From: Flabesymbios commensalis
Taxonomy: Eukaryota > Annelida > Polychaeta > Terebellida > Flabelligeridae
Length of the DNA: 64,000 nt
NCBI GenBank assembly: GCA_964017125.1
Contig: OZ024902.1
Location: 55,538,791-55,602,790, forward strand
Reading direction: 5' to 3'
Within the stretch, counting starts at the first letter, position 1, and the number at the start of each line of letters is the position of its first letter. The notes below the pieces were generated by a model, which saw only the letters and a program-made list of their open reading frames with translations, was not told where the DNA came from and searched no databases. The position numbers were made by a program, and so were the translations under genes. Shown piece by piece: positions 54,135-64,000 of this stretch.

Positions 54135-54263
54135 AGCAAACAGTCGATAGTTACAGTATAGTACGTGTAGTACGTTGATGTAATGTTGACTTAATGTTAG
54201 TCCATCGTCTGCAACGCTGGCTCAACATTAAAGCGCATTGTTCCACCTGCCGTGTTTGCCGCG
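54135..54263. mobile_element. CAGCAAACAC-type palindromic MITE, with extra bases in left arm
   Basis: CGCAGCAAACAGTCGATAG opens it and the centre is CATCGTCTGCAACGCTGG. TGCCGTGTTTGCCGCG closes it. Confidence 0.55.
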
Positions 54264-55967
54264 ATAACACAGCATACGCCTGGTGTGTCACAATCCTCTA
54301 CCGTGTCTACACGAACCCAACGTCAACACAGCGTTGTTCAGGCAATGAAGCGTGCTGGCTGAGATAAGTTGGGATGTAACTTATAATATTCTCAGAAAGC
54401 AAAACAAATGATGCCGACCTTTGTTTGTGTTCATTAAATCATTAAAGGCTGGGTGACACCAGATGCTTGTATTTAAACCAACTTGTTTTCTGGCATTTAG
54501 CAAGTTCTGGTGATAATCCAACAGCGTGGTACTGATCTATTAAGGCCTAATTAATTTATTTCTCAACCACAAGCAAACAGCATGCTATTGGACAGATCTT
54601 GTATTGACCAATTTTAAATCATTACGTTATGCCTAGTGTCTAATGGTCTAAAGATTTTTTCGAATTCATTTTTGTGATAAAAAGTGTAACGTTAGGCTAA
54701 TTTATTGTTTTTAATTATTCACAATGCGATTTAATCCAATAGACTTGTCAGACAAGAATCATCTCAGGCCCCCATCTCATGGTATTTCTCTCTTATCATA
54801 GTTTGATACAGGGGCATAACTAGACAGAGTAGGCCTAGACACAACATATTTCATTCGTCACTGCATAGGTCTCTAGTCCTATTTAAAAATAATTTGCTGT
54901 GTACACATGAGAAAATTGTTGGTCTATATCACAAGGGTTTTAAATGTCAAACTGGCACTCAGTTTCTATATATCAGTCTACATGCAGAATCAGTGTTTAA
55001 TTTTTCACCAGCACAAACAGTGGATACAAATTACTGCTATCAGCCACCAAAATGCATATAAAGAGGTTTTCTGATTAAAATTTCGAAGGGGAGCATGCCC
55101 TCCCCCCCAGACCCCCTAGACTGTGCGCGCCGCAAATTGTGTACCGCGCGCGAATTGTGCGCAGCGCACAAATTGTGCGCCGCGCTGAAACTGAACCGCC
55201 AAGTACCATGATGCTTTCTCATTTTTCTGGGGGAAACCCTGGTATTGTAGGGTCACCCGCCAAATACTGCTCAATTTTCATCCAAAAAAATTATATAGTT
55301 CAAAAGTTAGACCATTTAAGATGTAGTTAATTTGTAATTACGACGCCCCTCTATAAACTCATTAAACTGGTTAGATTAAAGTTTAAAAATTGCATTAGGC
55401 CTACATGTCAGATGGTTTAATTTTTAAACTAAAGAATATTTTTCTATGGAAATAATCTCACTGTATTCGGCAGATGACTCGAACAGAGTCCTTGCAAATT
55501 TTTTTAAAATTTGGTTGATTATTGACTGAGCAATTGGCGAAAGACATGCGATACACGTTAATCTGACGACTAGCACCATATAATCAGAATCGTAACATGC
55601 CCCGAAGATATAAACAATCGTCACAACTCGCAGGTGATAATACTAGAAACACTGTATCCTTTCTCACCTTTTTGAAGGAACAAAACACGTGTTCGTAATC
55701 ATGAGGGTCAGGAATTTTTTGCATTGAGATCGATCATCATCCTTGAACTGTCTCCTGTCATGCCTTTTGTGGTTTTACAAAATTAACGATGTGGAAACAC
55801 ATGATCGCAAAAATGAAAAAAATTGTCCAAGATTTCCAAGTGTTATAACGCTAGTTGTTGTCAGGACCACTAAAAATATTATAGGACCACCAGATCCTCT
55901 GAGCTGGTGGTCCTGTGGACCACTGCTCATAAAAACCCTGTAGGCCCCTATAAGGTTTTTACCATGT

Positions 55968-56382
55968 ATACTCGCCGTCAAATTAACCAGGATTGCATGA
56001 TTTTCGGCGATTTCTCCGTTAATTCTAAACCAATTTCCTTCAAATTTTGCAAAGGCCATTTTCTATTCAAATCCTAACAGCCCTGAAAATTTCGTAAAAT
56101 TATATAACATATTTCAAAAGTTAGACCATTCGACATACATGTAGTAAATTAAAATCACGACGTCCCTCTATAAACCCATTAAACTAATTGTAGACTTTCA
56201 TTACATGGTAAATGGTCTAACTTTTAAAATATTAAATATAATTTTGCAAATTTTTTACCCCTGTTAGGATTTTAAAAGAAAATGGCCTCTGTGAAATTTC
56301 AAGGAAATCAGTTCAAAATTGACGGAGAAATCGCCGAAAATCATATGATCCTGTTTGATCATTTTTAATTTGACGGCGAGTA
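55968..56382. mobile_element. 415-bp foldback MITE (TACTCGCCGTCA ends)
   Basis: The ends are TACTCGCCGTCAAATTAA and, reversed, TACTCGCCGTCAAATTAA. The arms (about 190 bp each) are near-complements, for example CGGCGATTTCTCCGT with ACGGAGAAATCGCCG. The centre is AT-rich. Confidence 0.85.
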
Positions 56383-56462
56383 TAGGCCTGACGTTAACAT
56401 GTAACTGATAGTGAGAGCCTACCCCTGAATGCCTGATGTCAATGATGACGAATGATGTGTAA

Positions 56463-56921
56463 GGCCACTATGTTTTTTTTCTCTCTGTTTTAGATGAGCG
56501 CGCGCATTAGATTTAAACCACGCATTACCAAAAAAAACAGGTTTTTTTTCTGCCCAGCGTGCGCATTGAATTCTTGCCGATTTTTGAAAAAAACATTGAA
56601 TTTTGGTAGATAAAAAAACATTCTGAAAAAAAAACAAGTTCATTTTAAGAAATAAAAAAAACTTTTTTTCCAGCTATATTTTTTTGCTTGTTTTTTTGTC
56701 GCCCTCATTAACTTTATTTAAAATAGGTCAATTTTTTTTTATCTCGTCGCCCTCCTTAACTTTTCCAGAAATTTGTCCAATGTTTTTTTATTTGTTTTTA
56801 TTGTTAACTTTTCCGAGAATCGGTGGAATGTTTTTTTTTTCTAAATGTTTTTTTTACCACCCTCCCTCATTAGATTTTGTTTTTTTTCTGATCTAAAACA
56901 GATAAATAAAAACCAGTGGCC
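56463..56921. mobile_element. Harbinger-like MITE, TAA duplication
   Basis: The ends are GGCCACTATGTTTTTTT and, reversed, GGCCACTGGTTTTTATTT. TAA lies at 56460-56462 and 56922-56924. It matches the 19060-19398 copy throughout (GCGCGCATTAGATTTA, TCGCCCTCATTAACTTT). Confidence 0.8.
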
Positions 56922-57109
56922 TAATGTCTGATGTAGGCATTTTACCGGATTCGCCCCCCACCTCCCATATGTTATTCACTGAAGATAGGGCTATTCTTAT
57001 AGCCCCACTTCAGCTATGTTATGAAATGGAAGTGGGGCTATAGTTTTAGCCCCATTTTCCATATATTAGAATTAGTAACTGTAAATGGGGCTAATCCCGT
57101 AGTAGTTCT

Positions 57110-57365
57110 AAGTTAAGGGATGAGTTACCGTCTGTAATCAAAGTAACCCTGAAAAACCTTACGTAAAAGAGAGGGGGGGGGTCAAAAAGCGTCCATAAAA
57201 CAAACAAATTGTTACGTAATGTACAGATAAGACATGCATGGAAGTAAATTTGGCGCCAAGTAAAATAAAAAAATTCATACCTATCGATTAGTTGAAGTGA
57301 AAAAAATAAAATAAATTTCCTACCTACCCACTGGTTAAAATGACAAAAATCGGAAACAAACATAT
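57110..57365. mobile_element. unclassified repeat, AAGTTAAGGGATGAGTTAC end
   Basis: In reverse orientation it matches 61165-61739 through TTTGGCGCCAA, CATGCATGTCTTATCTGTAC and CCCACTGGTTAAAATGAC. It interrupts a GGGGC-rich local repeat that has TAAATGGGGCTAATCCCGTA on its left (57080) and again at 57816. Confidence 0.65.
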
Positions 57366-57369
57366 ATTT

Positions 57370-58430
57370 TTTTTGGCCTAGGAACTAACATATAAATATA
57401 ATATTTAATTTCAATTATTTTTTTATGATCCTTAATCTTTTAACTTGGTAGGACGTAATATTACGTCATGCACAATGTGCACTGCATTGGGTAGGACGTA
57501 TTATTACGTCAAAAAAATACTACACAAACCAAAAGTCCCGAACAGGGGGCAGTTAAGGAAAAAAACTCCACAGTTAAGGAGTTAAAATAATTTATTTTTG
57601 ATTTGCCTTGGGGGGGGGGGGAAAGACCCCCCTGGGGTAGAGGGTTTTCATTTGGGGCCCGAGAATAAGCAGCAAATAGGGGCTTGGAATTCTTTTGACA
57701 AATTTATGACAAATTTAAGCAATTTTTCAAATTAAATGCTCGATATTTTAAGCCCCATTTCCCATTAATAATATATGGGAGGTGGAAAGCCCCATTTCCC
57801 ATAGCTTAGTGACTGTAAATGGGGCTAATCCCGTATTAGTATATATTAGTTTCTATATACTAGGCCTACTACCTGATTAACCCCATTTGCCATCATTAAC
57901 CCTAGAAATGTCCAATCTGATTTTATCGGCTTTATTTAAAATTTACAATTGTCAAAGCTGATTTTATCGGCTTTATTTAATTAAAGTTGTTTTGTGGCTG
58001 TTTTTCCCGCATCTCCCGTCATGTAATGACTGTATATACACAACGTGTGTCATTATGTAGCGGATATTCTAATTGGCTGGGAGATGCCCTCACGGACCAA
58101 TCAGAGATCGTCTTACATTCTGACCTAGTTTGTCATCGCTTCCGCGACAACAACAAACTGACAATTTCTGTTTTGCTTTAATGTTTGACATCGACTTTGA
58201 TCAAGTTCTAATTATCGAATGTTTTTATAAATGTGTCACTTTAGAAATACAAATATTCATTTACTATAGCTATTACTATTTGTTCAACAATCGCGCAATG
58301 AATTGCCAACAAATATTGAAAATGCTCAAATCGCGAGCGCCGCCATTTTGGAATTACGGAAAAACCCGAGTGTAAAGCAGCGGAAATCGGCTCGCATTCG
58401 GAGGCTTGGCCTAACGGCTCTATATGAATG
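57370..58430. repeat. local GGGGCTT/AAGCCCC repeats and short duplications
   Basis: TAGGACGTAATATTACGTC and TAGGACGTATTATTACGTC (57450-57510), AAGCCCCATTTCCCAT (57750, 57788) and CTGATTTTATCGGCTTTATT (57917, 57958) are each repeated. No gene is recognised. Confidence 0.5.
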
Positions 58431-58894
58431 GGTATACAGTAGTCCCTCCACATGCGACCCCCTTCAGATCCGACTTCTCCTTTTATGCAACTTTTTTTCT
58501 GAACACCAGCATGCTTTACACTGTTTAGCACCCCTTAAATGCGACTTCCCCTCTCCCACGACATGCGACCTTCAAATCATGGCACCACCTAGCGACCTCC
58601 CTCTTAAAGATACGACTTTTTGAAATTAGCTGCTCAGTGGCACTGTCAGCCTTGTATAAGCTGCCGGTCTGAAGATATTGCTTGTATGTACATACTGTTG
58701 ATTACAGCCCAGTAGATACGTATGCTAAGCAACAAGAGATGACTTTTATAATAATGTTTCCAGCTGACTTAATGTATAACGACTTTAATATTCTAGTCAC
58801 ATTGTTGGGAACGCATTTCAGATTATAGTGGCTGAAAAATGCTTTCCGGTGATATAACTATTTTTACTGTATCTTAAATACTTTTTTTGTTATT

Positions 58895-59109
58895 CAGTGT
58901 TCAGCACAGGCCGCGATATCGCGTCAATTACGCACGTAGAGGTCAAATGTCTCCTTTTTTCCCAGGGTAGTGAGACAAATGTCTCCAGCTATTTCTTGTC
59001 TGTGCTGAACACTAGGCGTCAATTATGTGCTTAGAGGTCAAATGTCTCTTTTTTTTCCAGGGAAGTGAGACAAATGTCCCCACCTATTTTTTGTCTGTGC
59101 TGAACACTG
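58895..59109. mobile_element. 215-bp MITE, CAGTGTTCAGCACAG ends, 6-bp duplication
   Basis: The ends are CAGTGTTCAGCACAG and, reversed, CAGTGTTCAGCACAGAC. GTTATT lies at 58889-58894 and 59110-59115. The inside is an imperfect direct repeat of GAGGTCAAATGTCTC with GTGAGACAAATGTC. Confidence 0.85.
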
Positions 59110-59470
59110 GTTATTAATTTAAAACCATGTTTAAATTGGATTTCATTGTAGATATGTATTTACATACGGTGTAGTTAACATCCAGTGCACCCTTGGCTTT
59201 ACAAGGTGCATTACAACACCAATTAGCAGGGGACGTCAACGGTGTCAGTGTGTCGGCTAGTTGTGATAAACATCCCACTTGAAATACCCAACTTTATCAA
59301 TTATGGTCTCACGGACATGTAATAAATATAACCAGTAAGCTTATTCAACGCTGAAAATAATGATATAAATTAGATAATGATAGCTCCTAAACTCGCGAAG
59401 TTATTGATTTGGAAAATGAGGCAGGTGTAGGCCTAACAGTCATCATCATGGGGAATAGACGTAAACGCGG

Positions 59471-59562
59471 TACGCCGCCACGAGACGCTAAACCGATGCC
59501 GCCATTGACGACGATGGCCCAGCATTAGAAAAACACTGAACCATCGTCTCGCGCCGACCATA
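59471..59562. mobile_element. CAGCAAACAC-type palindromic MITE, decayed ends
   Basis: CCACGAGACGCTAAACCGATG and its right-arm partner CACTGAACCATCGTCTCG fold round TTGACGACGATGGCCC. Confidence 0.6.
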
Positions 59563-60284
59563 TTCACAACCACGTGCATTACGAGAGTGTATACACATGA
59601 AGATAATATCTGTGCTAGTGTTGTCGGTATAGTCTGTTTAACTCCACATCTTAGTCAACATAGAAGACGCCTGCCTCGCCTGTTTGCCATTGAATATTTT
59701 AATGAGAATACAGTCTACATCCTGGCATCATCCATAACATTTGTTTTTAAATTTTTATTTGGTAATGTAATATTGATCACATATCGATGCACATATATAA
59801 TAAACAAGACCCGACTGCGTCTCCCTACCTGGCACGTTCATTAGAGATAATAGGGTACATTCTTTTAATGCTGGGCCATGGAACACTATGACTCAGTATT
59901 CAACCTGTAGTCTTAACTTTTCACATTGACATCAATTGAAAGTAGCCGTCACAGTCAGTGTCACATGTTTTGTACTGTAAAGCATAAGCCTAAAATGTGG
60001 AAAAAAACACTGCCTCAATGCTTATGAAAACACAAGCCACTTCCAATACTTCTGAATTACTTTTACTGTTAGAACAGGCAATTAAGACTAACTGTCAACT
60101 GCGCTGATCGTGTCACAACGAAAATGGAGGTGTTTGAAGGGGGCTGTCTTAAACATCAAATTCGGCCCATTTTACGTTTTTTTGTAGAGTTTTTTTAACC
60201 CCTCCCAGATACGACTACCCCTTGGATGCGACTTTGGTTCTTTGGCAGTATGAAAGTCGTATCAGAGGGGGACTACTGTATTGT

Positions 60285-61160
60285 TAGTTGTTGACGTGTC
60301 CAAACTGTAACTGAAGCCACACCCATGGTTTAAAGTAATGTTGTGTGGTTGTTCACGTCTTAGACTATACAGGCATATAATATCCCAATAACATGTAAAC
60401 ATTTCGCGGCTGGTCAATTAGACATGGCATTTCTGCACTATCAGTATCATGACTATGCTCTAAATCGATCTTTTCCTGACACAACAAAGTATGAAAACAC
60501 ATAGTGTAGGGTCTTCTTCCTCAGAGATGCCTATTTTATGACATTTTGCATCACTTTATATCGCAAATGTGATCGACTTCCACTTAGAGCCTTATGTGAT
60601 TGTATGGCGACAAACCTGTTTTTTGCCGCTTTTTAGCAAATAGCGGCAATTTAAGGCGGTCATCTTGGATTTTTTGCTTAAAATGTGGCATTGCCATAGC
60701 AACCATTGCATAGCCAACGACAAACTAAAATTTATACAATTTACATTTTTATATATTTTTAAAACGTTTTTGGCTAGTTAAGTCTCCACCCACTATGTGG
60801 TCAGAGCTCCAGATAATTTTTTGGTTTGAGGAGTATTTCACTCATTAAAATGGGTGATGAGTAGTGAAATATGATGAGAAAATAAACAAGGAGTATTTTT
60901 CATGCAACAACATGAAAGCTTCATCAATCATTTTTTCTTACACTCAGGCCACATAGTTCTGCTGAGTGCTCACGTACAAAATACAACAATCGTTTCATTT
61001 TGTCTGTTTCTTTTTACTTTGATGGGTATTTTAATAGTTTTTTTATAAGGAATATTACTCCTCAGATTTTCTATCAATGAGTATTTGCTGTTTTTACATG
61101 CGAATTTCACGCATATACGCATGTTATCTGGAGCACTGTGTGGTGGTGAAGAAAAAAAAT
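60285..61160. other. no recognised gene
   Basis: Only a short TTGCCGC/GCGGCAA hairpin at about 60618-60648 is seen. Confidence 0.3.
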
Positions 61161-61164
61161 ATAT

Positions 61165-61739
61165 GTTTGTTTCCGATTTATTGTCATTTTAACCAGTGGG
61201 TAGGTAGGAAGTTTATTTTATTTTATTTTTTTATTTTTTGTCACTTTAACAAATCGGTAGGTAAGAATTTTATTTGGCGCCAAATTACCTTTGTTGTCAT
61301 TTTAACCAGTGGGTAGGTAGGAAATTTATTTTATTTTATTTTTCTATTTTTTGTCACTTTAACAAATCGGTAGGTAAGAATTTTATTTGGCGCCAAATTA
61401 ACTTCCATGCATGTCTTATCTGTACATTACGGAACAATTTTTTGTTTTTTTTGATGCTTTTTGACCCCCCCTTCTCCTTTTCGTAACGATTTGTTGTCAT
61501 CTTAACCAGTGGGTAGGTAGGAAATTTATTTTATTTTTTTTATTTTTTGTCACTTTAACAAATTGGTAGGTAAGAATTTTATTTGGCGCCAAATTAACTC
61601 ACATGCATGTCTTATCTGTACATTACGGAACGATTTTTTGTTTTTTTGGACGCTTCTTGACACCCCTTCTCCTTTTCGTAACGTTTTTTTAGTTACTTTG
61701 ACCACAACCAGTAACTCATCCCTTAACTTATGAATTTCC
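61165..61739. repeat. tandem ~110-200 bp units related to 57110-57365
   Basis: The block starting CCAGTGGGTAGGTAGGAA recurs at about 61191, 61304 and 61506, each time followed by TTAACAAATCGGTAGGTAAG. The right end AACTCATCCCTTAACTT mirrors the 57110 end. The open frames across it are by-products. Confidence 0.8.
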
Positions 61740-61902
61740 TAAAAAAAAAAATTTTTTTGGAAATCTATAAAATAAATTTAGGTCGCACATGTTTTGATAG
61801 GGTCGGTCGGAAATCGGAAACAAACAATATTTTTTTTAGGCCTTATTGTTTTTGGTGAGTCTGCCCGCCGCCGCCGCCACTTGTTTCTGCTCTCACTCAA
61901 AA

Positions 61903-63290
61903 ACCCCTACTCGGATTATTTCCAAATATTTACAGTATGCATACTGGCCCTGGGAAATTTGCCTGGGAAATTTTTTTTTTGCGTTTTTCAGTTTTTTCAA
62001 CAAAATCCAAGATGGCCGCCAAAATCCTATGGCGCACGCTAGAGCTCAAACTGCTTTGACATCGATTTGTTTCATGTTTGGTTTAAAGGAAAGACCTTAC
62101 CCTGGCCGTGAGCTGAAAAGCTTTTGGTGTCATTCTGATAATAAAAATTTTGATTTTTTTACGTTTTTGTATTTTAGCGGATATTCCTGTTTTGTTCATT
62201 TTGGCCATCATCAAAATTTGGTAATATAGCCATACACCCCTAGTCGGATTATTTCTAAATATTTGCAGTATGCATATTGGCCCTAGCAGTGCACAATTTT
62301 AAACTAGATTTCCTGTGTGGCATAAGGACTCTCTCTTGTAAAATGAGAAGAGTCCTGCCCAACTTGGAAGAGTCCTGTGGGTCACGCAAACAGCACAAAA
62401 ATTTTATATGCTATAGTTTAAGGTGTTTAATTGACACTTTTTTTAATTAAACAATTATTTTGCAATTAATATCAGGGATCTTGTGATTTAGATTGTCTTC
62501 ACTTTCCTTTTTTATTATTATCTGTGCGTCAATTAAGTTTGCATTTTCATGATTGAGATCAGGCTCACTTTATTGATTTTTACTTAGAAGAGCCAGTGTG
62601 GTCGCAGGCCACACTGGAGTGAATATTCAGCGTGTCCCACACCTTTAAAACCACGGCAGGCCACAAGGACTCGCCTCAAAATTGTGCACTGCCCTAGGTA
62701 ATTTGCCCTGTAAAATTTTTCTGCGTTTTCCAGCTTCTTCAACAAAATCCAAGATGGCCGCCAAAATCCTATGTCGCTCTCCAGAGCTTGAACCGCTTTG
62801 TGGATTTGTTTCATGTTTGGCTTAATTTCATGTGGTGATTAGTTTTTGGTGTGATTCTGATAATAAAAACTATGATTTTTTTATGTTTCAGAATTTTAGC
62901 GGATATTTCAGTTTTGTTCATTTTGGCTATTATTAAAATTTGTTAATTTAGCTATACACCCCTGCTCAGATTATTTCTAAATATTTGCAGTATGCATATT
63001 GGCCCTAAGGAATATGCCTGGTAATTTTTTTGGGCGTTTTTCAGCTTCTTCAGCAAAATCCAAGATGGCCGCCAAAATCCTATGTCGCTGTCTAGAGCTT
63101 GAACCGCTTCCTGGATTGGTTTTATGTTCACAAGTTTTAAAGGAAAGACCTCACCCTGCACATGTGCTGATTAGTTTTTGGTGTGATTCAGATAATAAAA
63201 ACTTTTTTTACGTTTCAGAATTTTAGCGGATATTTCAGTTTTGCTCATATTGGCTATGATCAAAATTTGGTAATATAGCTATACACCCCT
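61903..63290. repeat. three tandem ~325-bp units with AAGATGGCCGCC
   Basis: Units begin near 61903, 62236 and 62959 with ACCCCTNNTCGGATTATTTC. Each contains ATTTGCAGTATGCATATTGG, CAAAATCCAAGATGGCCGCC and AATTTTAGCGGATATTTC. Unit 2 is interrupted by the element at 62287-62691. A fourth unit starts at 63285 and stops within 20 bp. Confidence 0.85.
62287..62691. mobile_element. 405-bp MITE, CAGTGCACAATTTT ends, 6-bp duplication
   Basis: The ends are CAGTGCACAATTTTAAAC and, reversed, CAGTGCACAATTTTGAGG. CCCTAG lies at 62281-62286 and 62692-62697. The neighbouring tandem units show the uninterrupted site (GGCCCTAAGGAAT, GGCCCTGGGAAAT), which fixes the borders. Confidence 0.85.
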
Positions 63291-63299
63291 GCTCGGATT

Positions 63300-64000
63300 C
63301 CTGAGGGGGTGTAGATGTGATTTTTGGGGGTTATGACCTTTGACCTAATTTTTTACCTTTGATTTTGAGGCGATTATTGACTTTATTTGATTTTGGATGA
63401 TAAGTTCAGTTTCCGGAGGATATCTCACGAAGCGTTTCCTGGATTGTTTTCATACTGCACAGGGCGATTCCGTGGATGTCATACGGACATCCACAGATTA
63501 TATCTCAGCTTACGCAAATAATTTTAGGGCTAGGAAAAAAAATATTATCCAGTTTCATATAGACTACATGTACAAAAATATGTAGTAAAACAATTTGACC
63601 AAAAATAACACAGATCGTCCTAAATCGGAGGAAACGTGAGATGTTGTACGGACGCACAAAAAACAGTTATATTTAAAAATTCATGTTTAGTTTGAAAACT
63701 CTGTGAGTTGAGCAATTATTTTTTCCCCACATCCTGTTGGATCAATTTCTGAGGGTGTTCTGAAGTGTGAGAGAACATAACTTTTAACAGATAATTTATA
63801 TGTTAATAGACAAGGTCACAATGAAAAAATGAAAACAACATGTCGTACGGACAGTTTGGAACATGTCGTACGGACGTCTCTGAAAAATGTCAGTTGTGGC
63901 TATGTAAAAAAGTGTCCACTTTGATTTTTCATTTGAGTATGGCGAAATAGTAAGCTTAGATTATTATAATGTGAATAATAATCTATAGCTGGGTTAAAAT
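63300..64000. other. no gene; GT(C/T)(G/A)TACGGAC motif repeated
   Basis: GTCATACGGACATCC (63478), GTTGTACGGACGC (63643), GTCGTACGGACAG (63842) and GTCGTACGGACGT (63864) recur without other recognisable structure. Confidence 0.4.

Larger units (their letters stand above)
52220..55241. mobile_element. 3.0-kb hAT-like element with 6-bp duplication
   Basis: The ends are CAGGGTTTCCCCCA and, reversed, CAGGGTTTCCCCCAGAAA. GTATTG lies at 52214-52219 and 55242-55247. CAGGG ends fit hAT, but hAT normally makes 8-bp duplications. Near its left end GACGCTTCAGTAAGTGCCGT is tandemly repeated. No transposase was recognised. Confidence 0.75.
52127..55573. mobile_element. foldback MITE (TACTCGCCGTCA ends) split by a 3-kb insertion
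   Basis: The left arm 52127-52219 and the remainder 55242-55573 align with the uninterrupted relative at 55968-56382. The ends are CGTCAGATTAACTTGTATCG and, reversed, CGTCAGATTAACGTGTATCG. The insertion at 52220-55241 sits in the left arm. Confidence 0.75.
58437..60278. mobile_element. pogo/Tigger-like non-autonomous DNA transposon, 1.8 kb
   Basis: The ends are CAGTAGTCCCTCCACATGCG and, reversed, CAGTAGTCCCCCTCTGATAC. TA lies on both sides (58435-58436, 60279-60280). Subterminal GCGACTT/ACGACTT motifs recur at both ends. No transposase was found. A CAGTG-ended MITE (58895) and a palindromic MITE (59471) are inserted in it. Confidence 0.75.

Noticed and set aside
61077-61486. Plus-strand frames with repeated CHFNQWVGRKFILFYF
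   Set aside because: They translate tandem copies of a non-coding repeat also present inverted at 57110-57365.

Overview
The window looks like intergenic and intronic DNA from a marine invertebrate animal. It is AT-rich and intron-bearing, and it is packed with short DNA transposons. The palindrome TAGGCCTA recurs throughout, a habit I associate with echinoderm and hemichordate genomes. That assignment is an inference. No bacterial-style gene organisation, CRISPR array or operon is present.

The one clear host gene is LSM4, the U6 snRNA-associated Sm-like protein, on the minus strand. Four coding exons at 18493-18452, 17629-17531, 17049-16869 and 9413-9268 join in frame with GT/AG borders. 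They encode residues 2-156 of a full Sm fold with an RGG/glycine-rich tail. The exon carrying only the start Met was not located. The last intron is about 7.5 kb and holds a 1.6-kb, 40-bp minisatellite plus many inserted elements. Other gene-like pieces are a single PHD-like zinc-finger first exon (31379-31487), a 5S rRNA-like pseudogene on the minus strand (about 31875-32004) and a few ORFs I cannot assign.

Most of the rest is mobile DNA. About 30 copies or fragments of a roughly 110-bp, nearly perfectly palindromic element (ends CCCAGCAAACAC) are scattered across the window. There are TTAA-flanked piggyBac-like or Kolobok-like MITEs, TWA-flanked Harbinger-like MITEs, TA-flanked pogo-like elements, hAT-like elements with 5-6 bp target duplications, heterodimeric tRNA SINEs with 14-15 bp target duplications, Helitron-like 3' ends and long foldback elements. 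Retroelements include a broken LINE with endonuclease and reverse transcriptase (41990-44721), a second LINE endonuclease fragment (36102-36384) and a broken Ty3/gypsy LTR fossil (37742-39190).

Layout: 1-9.2 kb is repeats. LSM4 and its intronic elements fill 9.2-18.5 kb. SINEs and a Harbinger-like MITE lie at 18.7-19.4 kb. The first foldback array built on GACGTTTCGC is at 21.5-22.7 kb. A pogo-like element covers 25.8-27.5 kb. The PHD exon and 5S remnant are at 31.3-32 kb. A 1.6-kb inverted-repeat element covers 33.1-34.7 kb. The second GACGTTTCGC foldback, wrapped round a LINE piece, is at 35.6-36.5 kb, followed by the gypsy fossil at 37.7-39.2 kb. A TA-flanked 4.9-kb structure holding the LINE covers 40.5-45.4 kb. 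Nested MITEs lie at 46.9-48.4 kb, a three-level nested insertion at 52.1-55.6 kb, a second pogo-like element at 58.4-60.3 kb, and tandem 330-bp units at 61.9-63.3 kb.

The most unusual material is the pair of foldback structures with GACGTTTCGC tandem arms, the covarying hairpin shared by the TTAA-flanked MITEs, the repeated acceptor-like motif in the LSM4 intron, and the well-documented nested insertions with non-standard target duplications.
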